The position numbers and the translations under genes are program-made. A stretch of DNA of 64,000 nt from positions 18,121,813 through 18,185,812 of the forward strand of contig CM055102.1 of the NCBI GenBank assembly GCA_029204225.1, given 5' to 3'. This DNA is from Diphasiastrum complanatum (taxonomy: Eukaryota > Streptophyta > Lycopodiopsida > Lycopodiales > Lycopodiaceae). Each line of letters opens with the position of its first letter. Positions within the stretch are counted from its first letter, which is position 1. Of the stretch, positions 11,514 to 23,194 are shown in pieces. Under the pieces are notes generated by a model. It had not been told where the DNA came from. It did no database searches and saw only the letters and a program-made list of their open reading frames with translations.

Positions 11514-12170
11514 TTAGACCACTTGCTTTTGGTTTTGCTTTTCCCTTTGTGAACATAGCATCCTCTTGAAGTGTCGATGTAGATCCACCTCTTGCTTGAA
11601 GCCTATATATTCCTCATTGATCAAGATCTCTTGAAGATCCATCAAACTTGGCAAAGTCTTTTGAATAGCAATACTTTGAGCAATGTTAGCATGAGCATCC
11701 AACAAGCCATTAAGAATCACTTGAATAAGCTCTCCTTCCTTAATGCTTTCATCTATGCAAGCTAACTCATCATTTAATGCTTTCATTCTAAAAAAAAAAG
11801 TACTTGGACTTTCTTCATTCTTTTGCAAACAAGAAAAGATTTGCCTTCTTAGAGTCAACACTCTAGATGTAGACTTGGATTCATAAAGCTTCTTCAATGA
11901 ATTCCAAGCTTCCAAAGATGATGTGCACTTACCAGCTTCCTTGAGAAGTTCATTGGTAACATTCATCTTTATCATGTGTAGAGCCTTCTTGGCCCTCTTG
12001 TCATACCTCGATTGGTCTTGTTGTGTTGTTGGTCTCTCCTCCAAGCCTACAATAATATCCAAAACATCATTCATCTCAAGAAGTGACTCCATCCTCACTT
12101 TCCACAATGAATAGTTACTTGAGGTAAGCCTATCATTGGCTTCCAACATGACTCCACTTGAGGTTGCCAT
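11514..12170 (-). pseudogene. Copia gag
   Basis: Particle protein of the UBN2 type: starts MATSSGVMLEANDRLTSSNY, SLWKVRMESLLE, LHMIKMNVTNELL, AWNSLKKLYES, FFFRMKALNDELA and LQEILINEE. The start lies about 600 bp inside the primer site, as expected for a Copia leader. The 3' end shifts frame near 11560 before the zinc knuckle, so gag and pol are no longer joined. Confidence 0.85.
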
Positions 12171-12758
12171 GTAGCAATGACCTGATCTTCTCTTTCAACC
12201 TGCTTCAATGCACAAAGCACTCCTTTGACCAACAACAAATGCTTTCAAAAGAAATCACCAAGATTTGAAACTATCTCACAAATTCTCTTCTAGCACTTAT
12301 CCAAGCAAATCAACACATAGAATCATGGAATCTTGATCAACCTATGATCTATCCTCAATCCAATGACTTTTGCCACTTCCTAAGATTGAAACACACTCAA
12401 ATGAAGTCCAGCAATCTCACTATCTAGAGATCCAATCAAAATTAGGGTTTTGACAAAATCACAAAAAATTGACTATTCCAAATCTACATGCAAATGCTGA
12501 AAATTTGATATGCAATTTATAAGACACTACTTAGGCTGAACCAATGATCCAAAAATCGGTCTAATCCAGTATGTGAATTCAAAAATTGAAATTGAACAAG
12601 TATATTGACCTGTTTAGTGTTTTGATCTACAAAAGATCCAATCTACAAAAGCGAAAAATCCGATTTTGGTGTAGAATCCTCTCTAGCATGCTCTAGACTT
12701 GATATCTTCACCAAATCATTGATAGATCTGATTTTCTCCTTCATAACCTGAAACAAAA

Positions 12759-12770
12759 GCTCTGATACCA
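12759..12770 (-). promoter_or_regulatory. Copia primer-binding site (tRNA-iMet)
   Basis: Minus strand TGGTATCAGAGC immediately inside the 5' LTR. It is the standard initiator-methionine tRNA primer site of plant Copia elements, and it fixes the orientation. Confidence 0.9.
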
Positions 12771-13420
12771 TGTGAAAGATCTCAGATCCTTAAGATCCAA
12801 TCTACTTGAATGATCTTTGGTTAGAAAGAGAAATACACTACCAATCTCACCAATGTAGAAAAATCAGCATCTACACACAATTTGAGATGCAAACACTAAT
12901 AGAATTTGATCAAACTTGAGTGAAATGATTATTTACTGTTGCTATCCATACAAAACCATCACGCTACTGTATTTCACATGTGTGGATCCAAAAATAACAA
13001 ATATAGATCATTCTACACATAGAATTGCAAGCAATCACCAAGATAGTGCACCAATGGATAGTAGAACCCAAGAGAACTATGTATAAGTATGAAATGAGAT
13101 AGAGAAGAGAGAAGATGACTCTCTCCATGAGTTACATCCTTTTATAACAGGTCAAAACCCTATTTGGCCACTTGGCTTTCTCACCAAAATGCTAACCCTA
13201 CTAATTTTGGGTCTAGATTCAATGTACCCAACTTATTCAAATTGCATCTACTCAAACTCGCATTCTATCTTTCCCACACTTTCGAAAAGTGTTTATTCAA
13301 ATGAAATTTAGACTAATGAACTTTGAAAAGTCAACCTCTAAGTCTAAAACAAGTTTTGGCCTCAATATGCCAAATATGGAAATATTGCAAAATGTGATGA
13401 AACTAGTTGAATCTTTCACA
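12771..13420 (-). repeat. 5' LTR of the complete Copia
   Basis: 650 bp, TGTGAAAG...CTTTCACA, next to the primer site and bordered on the outside by TATAC. Should hold the element promoter. Confidence 0.92.
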
Positions 13421-14099
13421 TATACTACTCCTCATTAACTCTACTCCTCTACACTAACATTCATCATAGTTTGGTTGAAGGGAAGGAATGGAGAAGAAGA
13501 GATTGAGAAGAGAAGAGAAAGAGAGAGAAAGAGAGTGAAGGTGGAGGTTAGCTCAAATGCTCCTTATGGTTGCTAATGGAAAAACATTCACTATGGCAAA
13601 CAATAAACATGAAAATAGAAAGCAATAGAAAACACAACCAAGAGTAATAGCAAGTAGTGAATAGCAAATGAGGATGCTTCTCTTCCAAAAATGGTAGAGT
13701 TTCCTCCTTCTCATTAAGCATGGAAATAGTGTACAAATGGTGTCTTTTTATAAAATGGAGAAGGCCCGTGCCCCTCAATCTTATTGGCTAATATTCACAA
13801 TGATCCTAATCATTCATCTTGGACCCAACTTGATCCAAGGGTCCACAAAAGTACATTAGAAATCACAAGATTCATGTGAGTCCCAATTTGGACCCAACTC
13901 TAAAAAGTGATCTCTAAGTTTAAAAATGAGGCTTCTAGTTTTATTTTAACTACAAGGCCCAAGTCAAGTTTATTTTATTTACAACTTCAATTGCGTGCTC
14001 ATTGGGCCATGGGCTTATACACGCAGGATGCCATGCCCTCGCAACACATTTTATTGGAGGATTTTATTTATTTACACTTTGTTGGGAATACCCCCAACA

Positions 14100-14250
14100 A
14101 AACTCCAAGAGTATTGTGGGCTGAAGTAGTAGCTACAGCTGCTTACATTCAGAACAGGACATGCTGGTGTTTCTCACATGACACCACACGAATTATGGTG
14201 GGGCAGAAAACCCAATCTGACTAACATCAGAATCTTTGGCCCTTTCCTAC
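14100..14250 (+). pseudogene. Copia integrase scrap
   Basis: Plus strand reads TPRVLWAEVVATAAYIQNRT followed in a shifted frame by the HDTT...W-G-K-P-N-L type continuation. This is the C-terminal part of a Copia integrase core. The Gypsy LTR end at 14099 abuts it, so the Gypsy probably inserted into this Copia. Confidence 0.7.
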
Positions 14251-14259
14251 TTTTAGGTA

Positions 14260-15690
14260 AAGTTAAAATGGGAAAGTGAGAAATGGTTCGGAATTATATT
14301 GAACGGGTTAAACACCTCAGATCTGAGTGCGAACCCGAGCTGATTAACGAAAATGCCATGATTAAAGGATCAGACGTTAGCTGAAATGCCATAATGAGTA
14401 CACAATTTTGCAAAATGCTATGGACGATGCAATACGAGAGGAGGATGAAGATTCAGATCATGAGCCGAATATTGGTATGTTGCCTTATACAACAGGACAG
14501 ACCACTACGACATCCACCACTATTGCATCAACAAATATGAACGCTATTGTAGAGATGATGCTCAACGAGTTCAAGATCTCGGGAAGAACTAGCAGATACA
14601 GATGGAAAAGTTGCAATCGCAATTTGATGAAAAGAAAAAAGCCTTGTCAGATTTCAATGAAAAAACAAACAACAAATCTGAGAAATTTGCTAAGACTTTT
14701 CCTACCAGGAAAAATGTCTGGTGTTCCATTTGTATGGGCAATCACACAGCAAATGAATGTCCTCAATTGAAAAAACAAATAGAAACCAGTATTTGCCATT
14801 TGTGCAATTCACCTGATCATGAGACTGTTTATTGCCACTTTAATCCTCAGATTATCCATCAATGATATGCACAAATGGCATATTGGGAACTTCTTTACGG
14901 AAAGGATCCTGTAGCCAAACATCGTCTTGGGTATCCGGAGAGATTAGCTTTACCAGCCTCACTGACACAACCGACTCCTCCTGCTAATTTGATGGAACCA
15001 GAACCTTACAAAGGCAACGAGCAATGGAATTACAATAATGAGACGGACTTTCAAAACAGTATGCTATTTATGCTGCTGTGCAACAACAAGCATCTAGAAA
15101 TTGGACCAGAGTGCCACTAGGATGCTTTGCATGTAGATAAAATCACAGAGTTGTAGAATGTCCAAACAAAGACCAATTTGTATCTGTCGTGAATGTGGTT
15201 ATGGGCATTGCTATAAGGAGTGTCCAACAAGACCGAAGCCGCCACCTGCTACAGCTCCTGTCAATTTGATAACAATCAAGCAAAGACCAGCAGTTCAACT
15301 TGAACCAAGTATACCCTTGATGGTGGTTACCAGAGCACAAAAGCAGAAAGAATCGGTAGCAGATCCAATACCTGCTGATTCTATACCATTCACTGATATA
15401 CCAACAACATCTGGAGTCTATCCAAATCTCCATGCCAAAAAGAGGAGATATCAAGGTATGAGGTAGTGGATTAAACAATTGCAAGAAGAAGAGGAGCTTG
15501 AAGCAGCTAAAGCAGCAACTGAAGTCCATTCTTCACTTGTGCAGCTACTGAATAATCCACGAACGGATATGAATACGCAGTTTTCTCATGATGAAGAACC
15601 CTTCAAGATGACTGAACTAGAAGCGCTGCAAACAGAGTTACTCATGAATATTTTATCTCATAAGATAGATATTCTAAGCAGTAATTAGTA
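14260..15690 (+). pseudogene. gag-like gene with four zinc knuckles, copy 1
   Basis: Probable retroelement nucleocapsid. 14285-14390 reads like a gag tail (RNYIERVKHLRSECEPE). Then come knuckles CSICMGNHTANEC, CHLCNSPDHETVYC, a third (CFAC...NHRVVEC, with a TAA inside) and CRECGYGHCYKEC, then a Pro-rich linker and a Glu-rich end. In-frame stops include TGA at about 14863 and TAG at about 15464. The same two stops occur in the second copy at 57331. Knuckles bind single-stranded RNA or DNA. No pol follows it. The family of the parent element is not clear to me; the multi-knuckle gag is more Gypsy-like than Copia-like. Confidence 0.7.
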
Positions 15691-15699
15691 AATATTTGT

Positions 15700-17800
15700 C
15701 ATTATTAAGAAATCATCAAAATCTTCAAAATTCCGAGTTTGGAAATATCAAGTAACTTGAATTTGATACTTACATGTGAAACAACTCTATTTTGGTCCCT
15801 GTCGCTTGACATAGCCCATTGAGTAATCATAATTAACCAGCATCACATGAGATAGCTCAAACTTGATGTCTATCAATGTAAAAAGTCTCATTTTGGCACT
15901 TCTCACCTGAGGCTTCTCATAGAGTGATCAAGTTTGAGGGATTTCATCCAAATAGATTAAATTTGTTGCCTATCATTTGGGAATGCCAAAATTTGATGCC
16001 CAATGTGTAATTTTTTTTCTTATCACCCAACATGGCTCATTAAGTTATTAGACTCAATTAGTTTCAGATCTAGTGTATTTTGTTGCACCAATTATTGTTG
16101 ACATTTGATCTCTATCACATCAAATTGCTCAAATTTGCTATCTACCATTAAAGATAGTTGTATTTCTGGCCTTTATCATTCGAGATTGTCCATTGAGTGA
16201 CAAAACCAATAGAAGAGTGACTTCAAGATATTGAAATAGCTTGAATCTGGTACCTATCACTTGGAATAGCTCAAATTCAATGCCTAATGTGTGATTTTGA
16301 TGCTATTCACTCGACATGGCTGATCAAGAGATTATGATCAACTAGTTTTGAATCTACTATGAATGAGATATAATGACTTAGAAGATCTAGTAGTAGCAAA
16401 TAATTGCCTGCGAGTCTTTGAGAGGATACAAGTCTCACAATTCTTTCCACACTTTGAAAATGCTTTTGAAAGGCCGAGTGCAAGCTCCTTTGTGCATAGG
16501 ATCTCCATTGATTTGAAGTTGGGGTGGCCCAACCTCTTATGCCAAAGTTCCACTTGTGTAAGCTCCTCTTAACCATGTTCACACTTCCAAAAAACACATT
16601 AGCATCAAGCTTGAATAGCCTCCTTTGCTTAAATCCGTTTACAATGCAAGTACCATAATAGAGCAAACACCTTTCGTAAAATGAACATCTAAACCACTAT
16701 CCATTAGTTGCCCAACACCAAACAAGCTCCTAGTAAGATTAGAAACATAGAGTACATTTTCTATATCCAATCTTTTAGAGGATCCAAGACTTAAAGAGAT
16801 TGTTCCCACTCAATCTATTCTACATTCTTGATCACTTGCTGTTAGAATAGACTTTTTACAACCTAAAAAAGGTACAAGGGTTCAGAAGAATTCCTTTTGG
16901 AATGTCATGTGGGAACTAGCCCCACTCTCAATCCACCATGTTTCATTGGAATAGCTCTTGCTTGTTGGTGTAGATGCCATCAAGGATGAGTCAACTTCCT
17001 CCTCATAATCCTCAATGGTAAGGTTGCCTTGCTTGCTCTCATCTTGTGCATTCTTCTTTTTGTAGCATTGGGATGCAAAGTGCCTCTTCTTTCCACAAAA
17101 GAAGCACTTTTGTTTGGCTTTATTTAGATTGATTGTTTCTTATCGCTTATCAATGGATTGACCCCTATCGTGCGATATAGCTCAAAATTATTGTCTATCA
17201 CTTGAGATAAGGCATTGAGTGACCAAGTTAGAGTAATTTCGAGTTTATGACATTCATGTAACTTTGAATACAGTGCTTACATGTGAGACAACTCAATTTT
17301 GGTTCTAATTACTCATGATTGTTCTTTGAGTGATCATAATTGACCACCATCACATCAGATAGCTCAATCTTGGTGTCTATCAATGTAAATAGCGCCATTT
17401 TGGTGTCTCTATAACTCGAGAAAGTCAAAATTTGCTACCTAGCATATGATTTTGTTGCTTAACTTGACATGGCTCTATCAAGTGACTAGACTCAACAAGC
17501 AAGATATTAAGACAACTCAAGTTCAACCTCTTTTCAAACCCCTATTACACATGATAACTTAAATTTTATATCTATGCGTGGTTTTGTTGCTTATCACCCG
17601 ACACGGCTCATCAAGTGATCAGACTTAACCAATCCCAAGTCTAGTATACTAAGATAGCTCAAGGAAAGTCGATTCCCATCACTTGAGATAGTTCAAATCG
17701 AATGTCCAATACAAGATCTTGGTCCTTATCACTTGACATAGAAGATCGAGTGAATGAACTTGGTCAATCTATGATTTGGAACAATCAATTTTGGCCCCTG
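15700..17800. repeat. degenerate interspersed repeat, interrupted by a Copia scrap
   Basis: 15700-16350 and 17130-17800 consist of loosely repeated phrases such as CTTGACATAGCCCATTGAG, GAGATAGCTCAAACTTGATG and TGTCTATCAATGTAAA. The block at 15760-15900 realigns with 17260-17400 and with 58590-58735. No coding. This looks like an old tandem or LTR-derived repeat. Confidence 0.6.
16338..17125 (-). pseudogene. Copia zinc knuckle, protease and pre-integrase scrap
   Basis: Minus strand reads KCFFCGKKRHFASQCYKKK, then WWIESGASSHMTF, NVLYVSNLTRSLFGVGQ and WHKRLGHPNFKS. The protease active-site Asp (normally D-S-G-A) is Glu here, which should abolish catalysis. Several stops and one frame change are present. 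It is inserted in the repeat block around it; its own LTRs are missing. Confidence 0.8.
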
Positions 17801-19199
17801 ATAGATTGAATCTAGTCCTTGGGCAGGGTGATTAGTCTACTGCTTGGAAGGACAAGACAACAATAGCTTTATTTTAAGAAGAGATTACAGCAACAGAGAT
17901 GTAATATAGGAGCATGAGCACTTCAACAGATGGACATTGCAAATGCTCAATTTTTCCTTGTCCCCCATCACCATCTCAAGAAAAACCCATTTTATGCTCT
18001 CAATGGTCCTCTAAAATCAAATCCGGCTGTGATACAATCAATTAGTCCTGACAATCCTCTTAGCATTGTTGGTAGCACCTCTGCACAAGACCACAGCCAA
18101 GGATTTCACAAACAAAGATGTTTGATCCATTCTTCAATGCTAGCAGTCATCTAACAACATCCGACGAGCTGCTGCTAGCTATTTCCTTTCCATCCACTCA
18201 ACACAAAGTCCGAAAACACCCCACCACATTCCCCTGCACTCTTGTCAATTGCTCCCATCTCCATCCATCAACAATCCCTTCAGAAAAAAAAACCCACCTC
18301 CAATCCCTCCTCGGATCCCACCCACAGAGATTTCAGATCTCTTCTATCCTTAATCTTCCTTCAACTGGCTTTAACCGCACAACACACAACCATGGTCCTC
18401 GAAATCTATTAGCTCATTGGTACCATACTTCATGGAAGTAGTAGTATATCTAGCGTCCCTAAGTGTCTTACAAAGAAGAAGAAGGAAGATTGTGCCCAGC
18501 TTAACACATATTTTTTTATTTTTAAGAAAACGTTCCGACCTAGTACGTTCTGACCCAAAAGGGTCGGAACGGGTTTCTAAGGGACACATATATAACAAAT
18601 TAATTAATACTTTATAAACTAAATAATGTCCACAACTTATATGTGACATCAAACCACATATTTACATTTGTCATTTTTTATAAATCACAAAATTCTCTTA
18701 AACACATGGTCATTTTGTACCAACCATATCAAATCATCTACTGTCTTATATCAAATCGAAATATAATTAATACCCATTTGTCCTGTTTAAAAAATCATCA
18801 AAATCTTCAAAGAAAACATGGTCCTCTTATACCCAAAATATGTCATATCAATCACATGCTTTTGTCCTTAAAAATTCATGCTTAAAAATATGTCATATCA
18901 CTCACATGCTTGTCCAAAAATTTTTTTATAAAATAAGAGTCAAATCACTTATTTAGTTCCATAATTTGTCTTTTTGACAAGCCACTCGCTATATGACACC
19001 TTCCAAGCCGTGGTCACATATTTCTAGGCAAAAAAAAAATTGCGTGGCAGTGCCACACGTGGCAAAAAAATGTGTGGCAAAGCCACGCGACACTTGAAAT
19101 CTGAAAAGTGTATAAAAATGCCCTCATTCAATATTTCTCCATGCTTTCTTGTGGATTTCTTGAGGCTCACTATCACACTCAAGCTCTCACACTCTCACT
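17801..19199. other. no gene recognised; one strong hairpin
   Basis: Nothing coding that I can support. 18547-18570 is a near-perfect 10-bp hairpin (GTTCTGACCC, loop AAAA, GGGTCGGAAC). Around 18660-18910 short A+T-rich phrases (ATATGTCATATCA, TCACATGCTTTTGTC) recur. Confidence 0.5.
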
Positions 19200-19216
19200 C
19201 TCAAGCTTTTAGTCTC

Positions 19217-19218
19217 TC

Positions 19219-19259
<41 letters not shown>

Positions 19260-19286
19260 GCTCAATCTTTCATTTCTTTTCACTCT

Positions 19287-19374
<88 letters not shown>
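19217..19374. repeat. compound microsatellite (CT)n ... (CT)n(CA)n
   Basis: Pure CT runs at about 19222-19257 and 19292-19322, the second passing directly into a CA run to 19374. Frames over it (Ser/Leu, His/Thr, Arg/Glu repeats) are artefacts. Confidence 0.95.
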
Positions 19375-19375
<1 letters not shown>

Positions 19376-19499
19376 CTTTCACTCTGATTCTATAGGAGAA
19401 AGATGATAGAGGTTTGCTTATGACTGTTCCATGAGATAGGACGATTGTTAAAAAAGAATGAAAATTCATATGTGGATTTACGAGTATCTAATTCTCCCG

Positions 19500-20090
19500 C
19501 CCAACTTGCATCTATTCTCCATAGCAGATGAATTGGTCCTTTGTAGCTTGAATTTATCTCATGATTATGATAAGAGCTTTCCAGCTTAGGAAGCTTATTG
19601 CAAAAGCGATATCAAGTCTGGTATAGATCATTGCATACATGAGAGATTCTACAATCGACTAGGAGGGATAATCTCTCAATAGCTCCCTTTACTGCTTTGT
19701 CTAAAGACATTGTTCCTTCAACAATCGTAGTCCTGAGTCCATTGGTGAGTGAGTTATTTTGCAATTCATCAGATTGTATATGATAGGGGTACTGCGAATG
19801 TATCTCTATTGAGTGATATAGATCAGCCTTCTCTCTGTGGATTTGAAGTCCTAGACAATAGTGACCTTCACCAGATCTATCATGTCGAATTATGAGGACA
19901 ACATTTTCTTAGAATCTTTTATTAGATTGACATTATCATTGTTTGAAAAGTAGTGTGTCATCAACATACAAGGTGAGAATGAACATTGTTGCATATGAAG
20001 TAGGTAATATTTCATGCAACCATGAACTATTTGGCATATTATCTAGATTCCACTTAAGAATGCCAGTTTTTTTTTTGCATATTTACAAAA
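19500..20090 (-). pseudogene. Copia RT relic
   Basis: Minus strand contains FILTLYVDDTLLFKQ (about 19945-19990), then a frame-broken D-L-V-K-x-x-x-C-L-G-L-Q-I-H block and, nearer 19640, ESLMYAMIYTRLDIAFAIS, the usual end of a Copia RT. Multiple stops and shifts. No other element parts were found nearby. Confidence 0.75.
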
Positions 20091-20767
20091 AAACAATGGG
20101 AGCATAAGATAAAGAGAAGTTTTATCAGTTCTCAGAGGGTATTCCCTCAATTGATAAGAAGTAATGCTGTAAGAGATGGCAGAGGAAAGGAATGCTCAAG
20201 CTTATAGAAATTGGTTCTCTTCTCTCTATTGATATTGAAATTTGTGCATCTGTACAATGGCACAGAGTGTCACACTTATAGGAACGAACACCGGCTTGAG
20301 CTTCGCTCTCCAATCATTGTCTCCAAATTCTTCTTTGTCTTTTTTGGCCAACTGATTTCTTGAAGAAAATAGCTTTCACTCTGGAGTCTACTTCTTCATT
20401 CACCTTCCGAAATTAGGAAATCCTTCCTACTAAGTCACTCTTTTAAACGACTTCAATGGATTCCCTATGCCACCTCACCCAAGGGTCACTTGGCTCACAT
20501 CCCGACCCACATTTTGGGTCACCTCCTAGACGCCTAGGCCTTATGCCTCATAGAAGCCTCTAGAACTCCTCTAAGGCTTGTCCTTAGACTTAGGAGGAGG
20601 TGCTGGTACAATTGTACGTTCAACAGGAGGAGGTAGAAAAAAAAAGTTCACTTTTCCTCCCAAGAAGTGGTGAGGATACTTTGTTTGCCAATTGTTTTTT
20701 ATGTGTAGGTGGAAAATGCAAGGAGGATAAAAGAGGCCAAAAAATTTTGCTCTCAAATGCTAGTGGC
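20091..20767. other. no gene recognised
   Basis: No supported coding sequence. Short frames exist on both strands but carry no motif I know. Confidence 0.4.
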
Positions 20768-21420
20768 TTATCTATTTGTAAAAGAACCGCTCCAATTGCA
20801 AATTCTCACAACATAAGATAAATCTGGATTTGCAATTCGTAACACAGGAGTTGAAACAATCATTGTTTTAAGTTTCTCAAAACATTGATTTAATTCCTCA
20901 TTCCAAACAACAGGTGGACTAGATTGATACCTCTTTTTCTTTTTATTAACATATCCTTTTGTCAGATTATTAAGTGGTGTTGCTAACTCAGCATAATCCT
21001 CAATAAATCTCTTGAAGAAAAGTGTAAAACCTAAAAATGACTTTACTTGCCTCACAATTCCCAGAATTGGCCACTCAATCACAATCTTAATTTTATCCTC
21101 GTCAATCTTGATCCCATTTACTGTGATCTTATGAGCGATATAAAGCAACTCTTGCTTAAAGAATTTACATTTGGACTCTTTAGCATAGAGTAACTCGACG
21201 GAGTTTCATCAAGATGATTTTTAAGTGTTCTACGTGTTCCACCAAGGACTTATTGTAAATGAGAATGTCATCTAAGAATACAACTACAAACTTCCCCAAA
21301 TATGGATGAAATAAATCATTCATCATTTGCTGGAACGTTGTTGAAGCATTCGTTAATCCAAATGGCAACACTAAGAATGCATAATGACCAGATCTAGAAC
21401 AAAATCATGTCTTTTAGGAG
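20768..21420 (-). pseudogene. Gypsy RT relic
   Basis: MLPFGLTNASTTFQQMMND and VVVFLDDILIYNKS (RT active site at about 21270) followed by EHVEHLKIILMKL, then after a frame break GIKIDEDKIKIVIEWP, VKSFLGFTLFFKRFI and the RNase H start. Different from the Gypsy pol at 3946. It ends at about 21480, next to the truncated 5' end of the transposase-like gene at 21489, so the two pieces meet at a deletion or insertion junction. Confidence 0.82.
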
Positions 21421-21488
21421 GCATTTGCACAGGTAAATATTAAAAAATTTCCAATCCCACGACATTTCATCTTTAAAAAAAAAGGGAC

Positions 21489-23142
21489 ATGTTAAACCAT
21501 GGTATGCAGACAATAGTTGGTAATCCATCTCATATCAATGAAGTGTATTGCTCGAAAGGAGAAAGTCTAGCATATAACAATTCCAACAATTTATTTATTG
21601 ACATTAATTATTTATTAACATTCATCATAAATTTTTACGGTATTACAAATGAGAATGTCAATAATAAGTTGATAGTTGTTATCAAGTTAGATGAGTCTGA
21701 AATTATAAAAGGACAAAAAATGGAAAGAGTCAGTCTCACAATCATGAATGGAGCACCTTCAAATTCAGAGGACTCAGAAGGCCTCAATTTCAGTGTTCAA
21801 TCAGAAAATGATATCTAGTGGTTGGTAGCATTTCAGGTATAGCAGTTCTTTTGCATAATAATAGGGATAATCATTTGAATATGGATTTCATATCTAAAAT
21901 CTTCTCTGTGTTAATATTATGAGGCTAATCACGTTTTTGTATTCCCTTATAGGTGCTGAAAGAAGACCATAACATTCTCTCATGGATATTTAATAGAACA
22001 TCATACCCTGCCACCATAAAAAATCACATGGAGGGAGTTCCATCAATATTCCTAGAATTGGCACTTTCAACATTGAATGGCATTTAGCAAGAGATCTGAA
22101 GACATTAAAATGTATGTTCAATGTATCTCATGGCGCCAACTCTAAACACCCTTGTTTGTACTGCATGAAAATAGCAAAAGACATGACAAGGAGTACAGGA
22201 ATATCAAGAGATCGAGAAGATCCTAATTGGAAACCCGTACTACCAATTCTTCTACGAAATGTTCATATCTGTACATTGCATGCGGAGGTGCGTATTATAG
22301 AAAAAATAATATTTCTTCACATCTTGTTTGCATGGAATTTCAAGCCAGAGGCCTCTGCAAAGGAGGCTATTTCCAGATTCGAGGATGTGTTGTCCAAAGC
22401 AGGCTTACATAAAGGCCACATGAAAATAAAAAAAGATGACAAGTTATCAAGTAAAACAGGAAATATTTCATGCAAGCCGAGCATTGGAGGATCTAAAGCT
22501 CGAAGATTTTTATCAAATTATTCTGGCAAACAATCTAAGGTTCAACACACGGTTTGGAAAGAAATTATTGCAGCAACTCAAGATTTCGAAGAAGAAGGTT
22601 CTACTCGTATACACAAAGTAGAAGTTTGGAAAAAGTTAGACAACATGGTGAAATACTTGAGAAAAGATAAATTTTCAAATAATGATGTTTAAATGATACA
22701 GAAAACAATCAATGAATTTGTGGATGCAGTTCAGAGTGCATGGGGTGTTGATCATATAACACATTATATGGTAAGATTTTGATTTTACACTACCATAGAT
22801 AAATATGTGCAATTAAATAAGATACTTTTGGTACTGATTTAGATTGTGTTTTTATGACATGCAGCACATATCACGACATCATTCGACATTCTTTGCAAAA
22901 AATAGTGGAAGTCTTAGCATATGGTCATCGCAAGGAATGGAAAAATCTCATTGGCAAGCAAGAGCGACATTTCATAAAAGTACACAACATGGCGGGACTA
23001 GCACAAAAAACAGCTATATTTTGCAACTTTTCCAATGGTTTCACTTAAGAATCTAAATTCGTCATAATACAAAATCGACGGATTATAAAAAATTTCAAAA
23101 AGCATGCAAATTTATACAAGCCAGTAGGCTATAGACACACAA
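21489..23142 (+). pseudogene. RAG1/Transib-like DDE transposase gene, copy 1 (broken)
   Basis: Homologue of the gene at 43227, truncated at its 5' end (the region matching the first 110 or so residues of that gene's main exon is missing). Blocks in order: VVIKLDESEIIKGQ, RVSLTIMN, FSVQSEN, intron, LKEDHNILSWIF, FNVSHGANSKHPCLYC, ICTLHAEVRIIEK, SIGGSKARRFLSN, THYM, intron, HISRHH, SIWSSQGMEKSHWQA. The second intron is clean: GTAAGA at 22771, ATGCAG ending at 22864. Damage: two extra bases near 21816, a frame change near 22050, TAA at about 22690 and TAA at about 23046. Only about 50 bp separate its end from the stop of the opposing partner gene. See the intact copy for function. Confidence 0.68.
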
Positions 23143-23194
23143 TACAATTTTGTATATTAAATAAAAATATTTATGAAGTACAATTCAGCAGTAT

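Larger units (their letters stand above)
7586..13420 (-). mobile_element. complete Copia retrotransposon lacking the RT core
   Basis: Boundaries are exact: two similar LTRs (7586-8223 and 12771-13420) with palindromic ends TGTGAAAG...CTTTCACA, flanked by the 5-bp target duplication TATAC (7581-7585 and 13421-13425). A tRNA-iMet primer site abuts the 5' LTR and a GAAGAGGGAG purine tract abuts the 3' LTR. In coding order it carries gag, zinc knuckle, protease, integrase, an unrelated segment and RNase H. No YVDD RT domain is present. It sits inside the LTR of the older Gypsy element. Confidence 0.92.
7446..14099 (-). repeat. Gypsy 5' LTR, split by the Copia at 7586-13420
   Basis: One LTR end starts TGTGGGGTCGAAG at 7446, one base from the primer site. 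The other end is ACCCCCAACA at 14099 (minus strand TGTTGGGGGT). Removing the Copia and one copy of its target duplication leaves about 810 bp (7446-7585 plus 13426-14099), a normal LTR length with TG...CA ends. The matching 3' LTR is absent. Confidence 0.6.

Noticed and set aside
17930-18441. Two overlapping plus-strand frames as a host gene
   Set aside because: No recognisable motif, no splice pattern and low-complexity composition; not supported.
19040-19469. Frames rich in Ser-Leu, His-Thr and Arg-Glu
   Set aside because: They arise from the CT and CA microsatellites in every frame.
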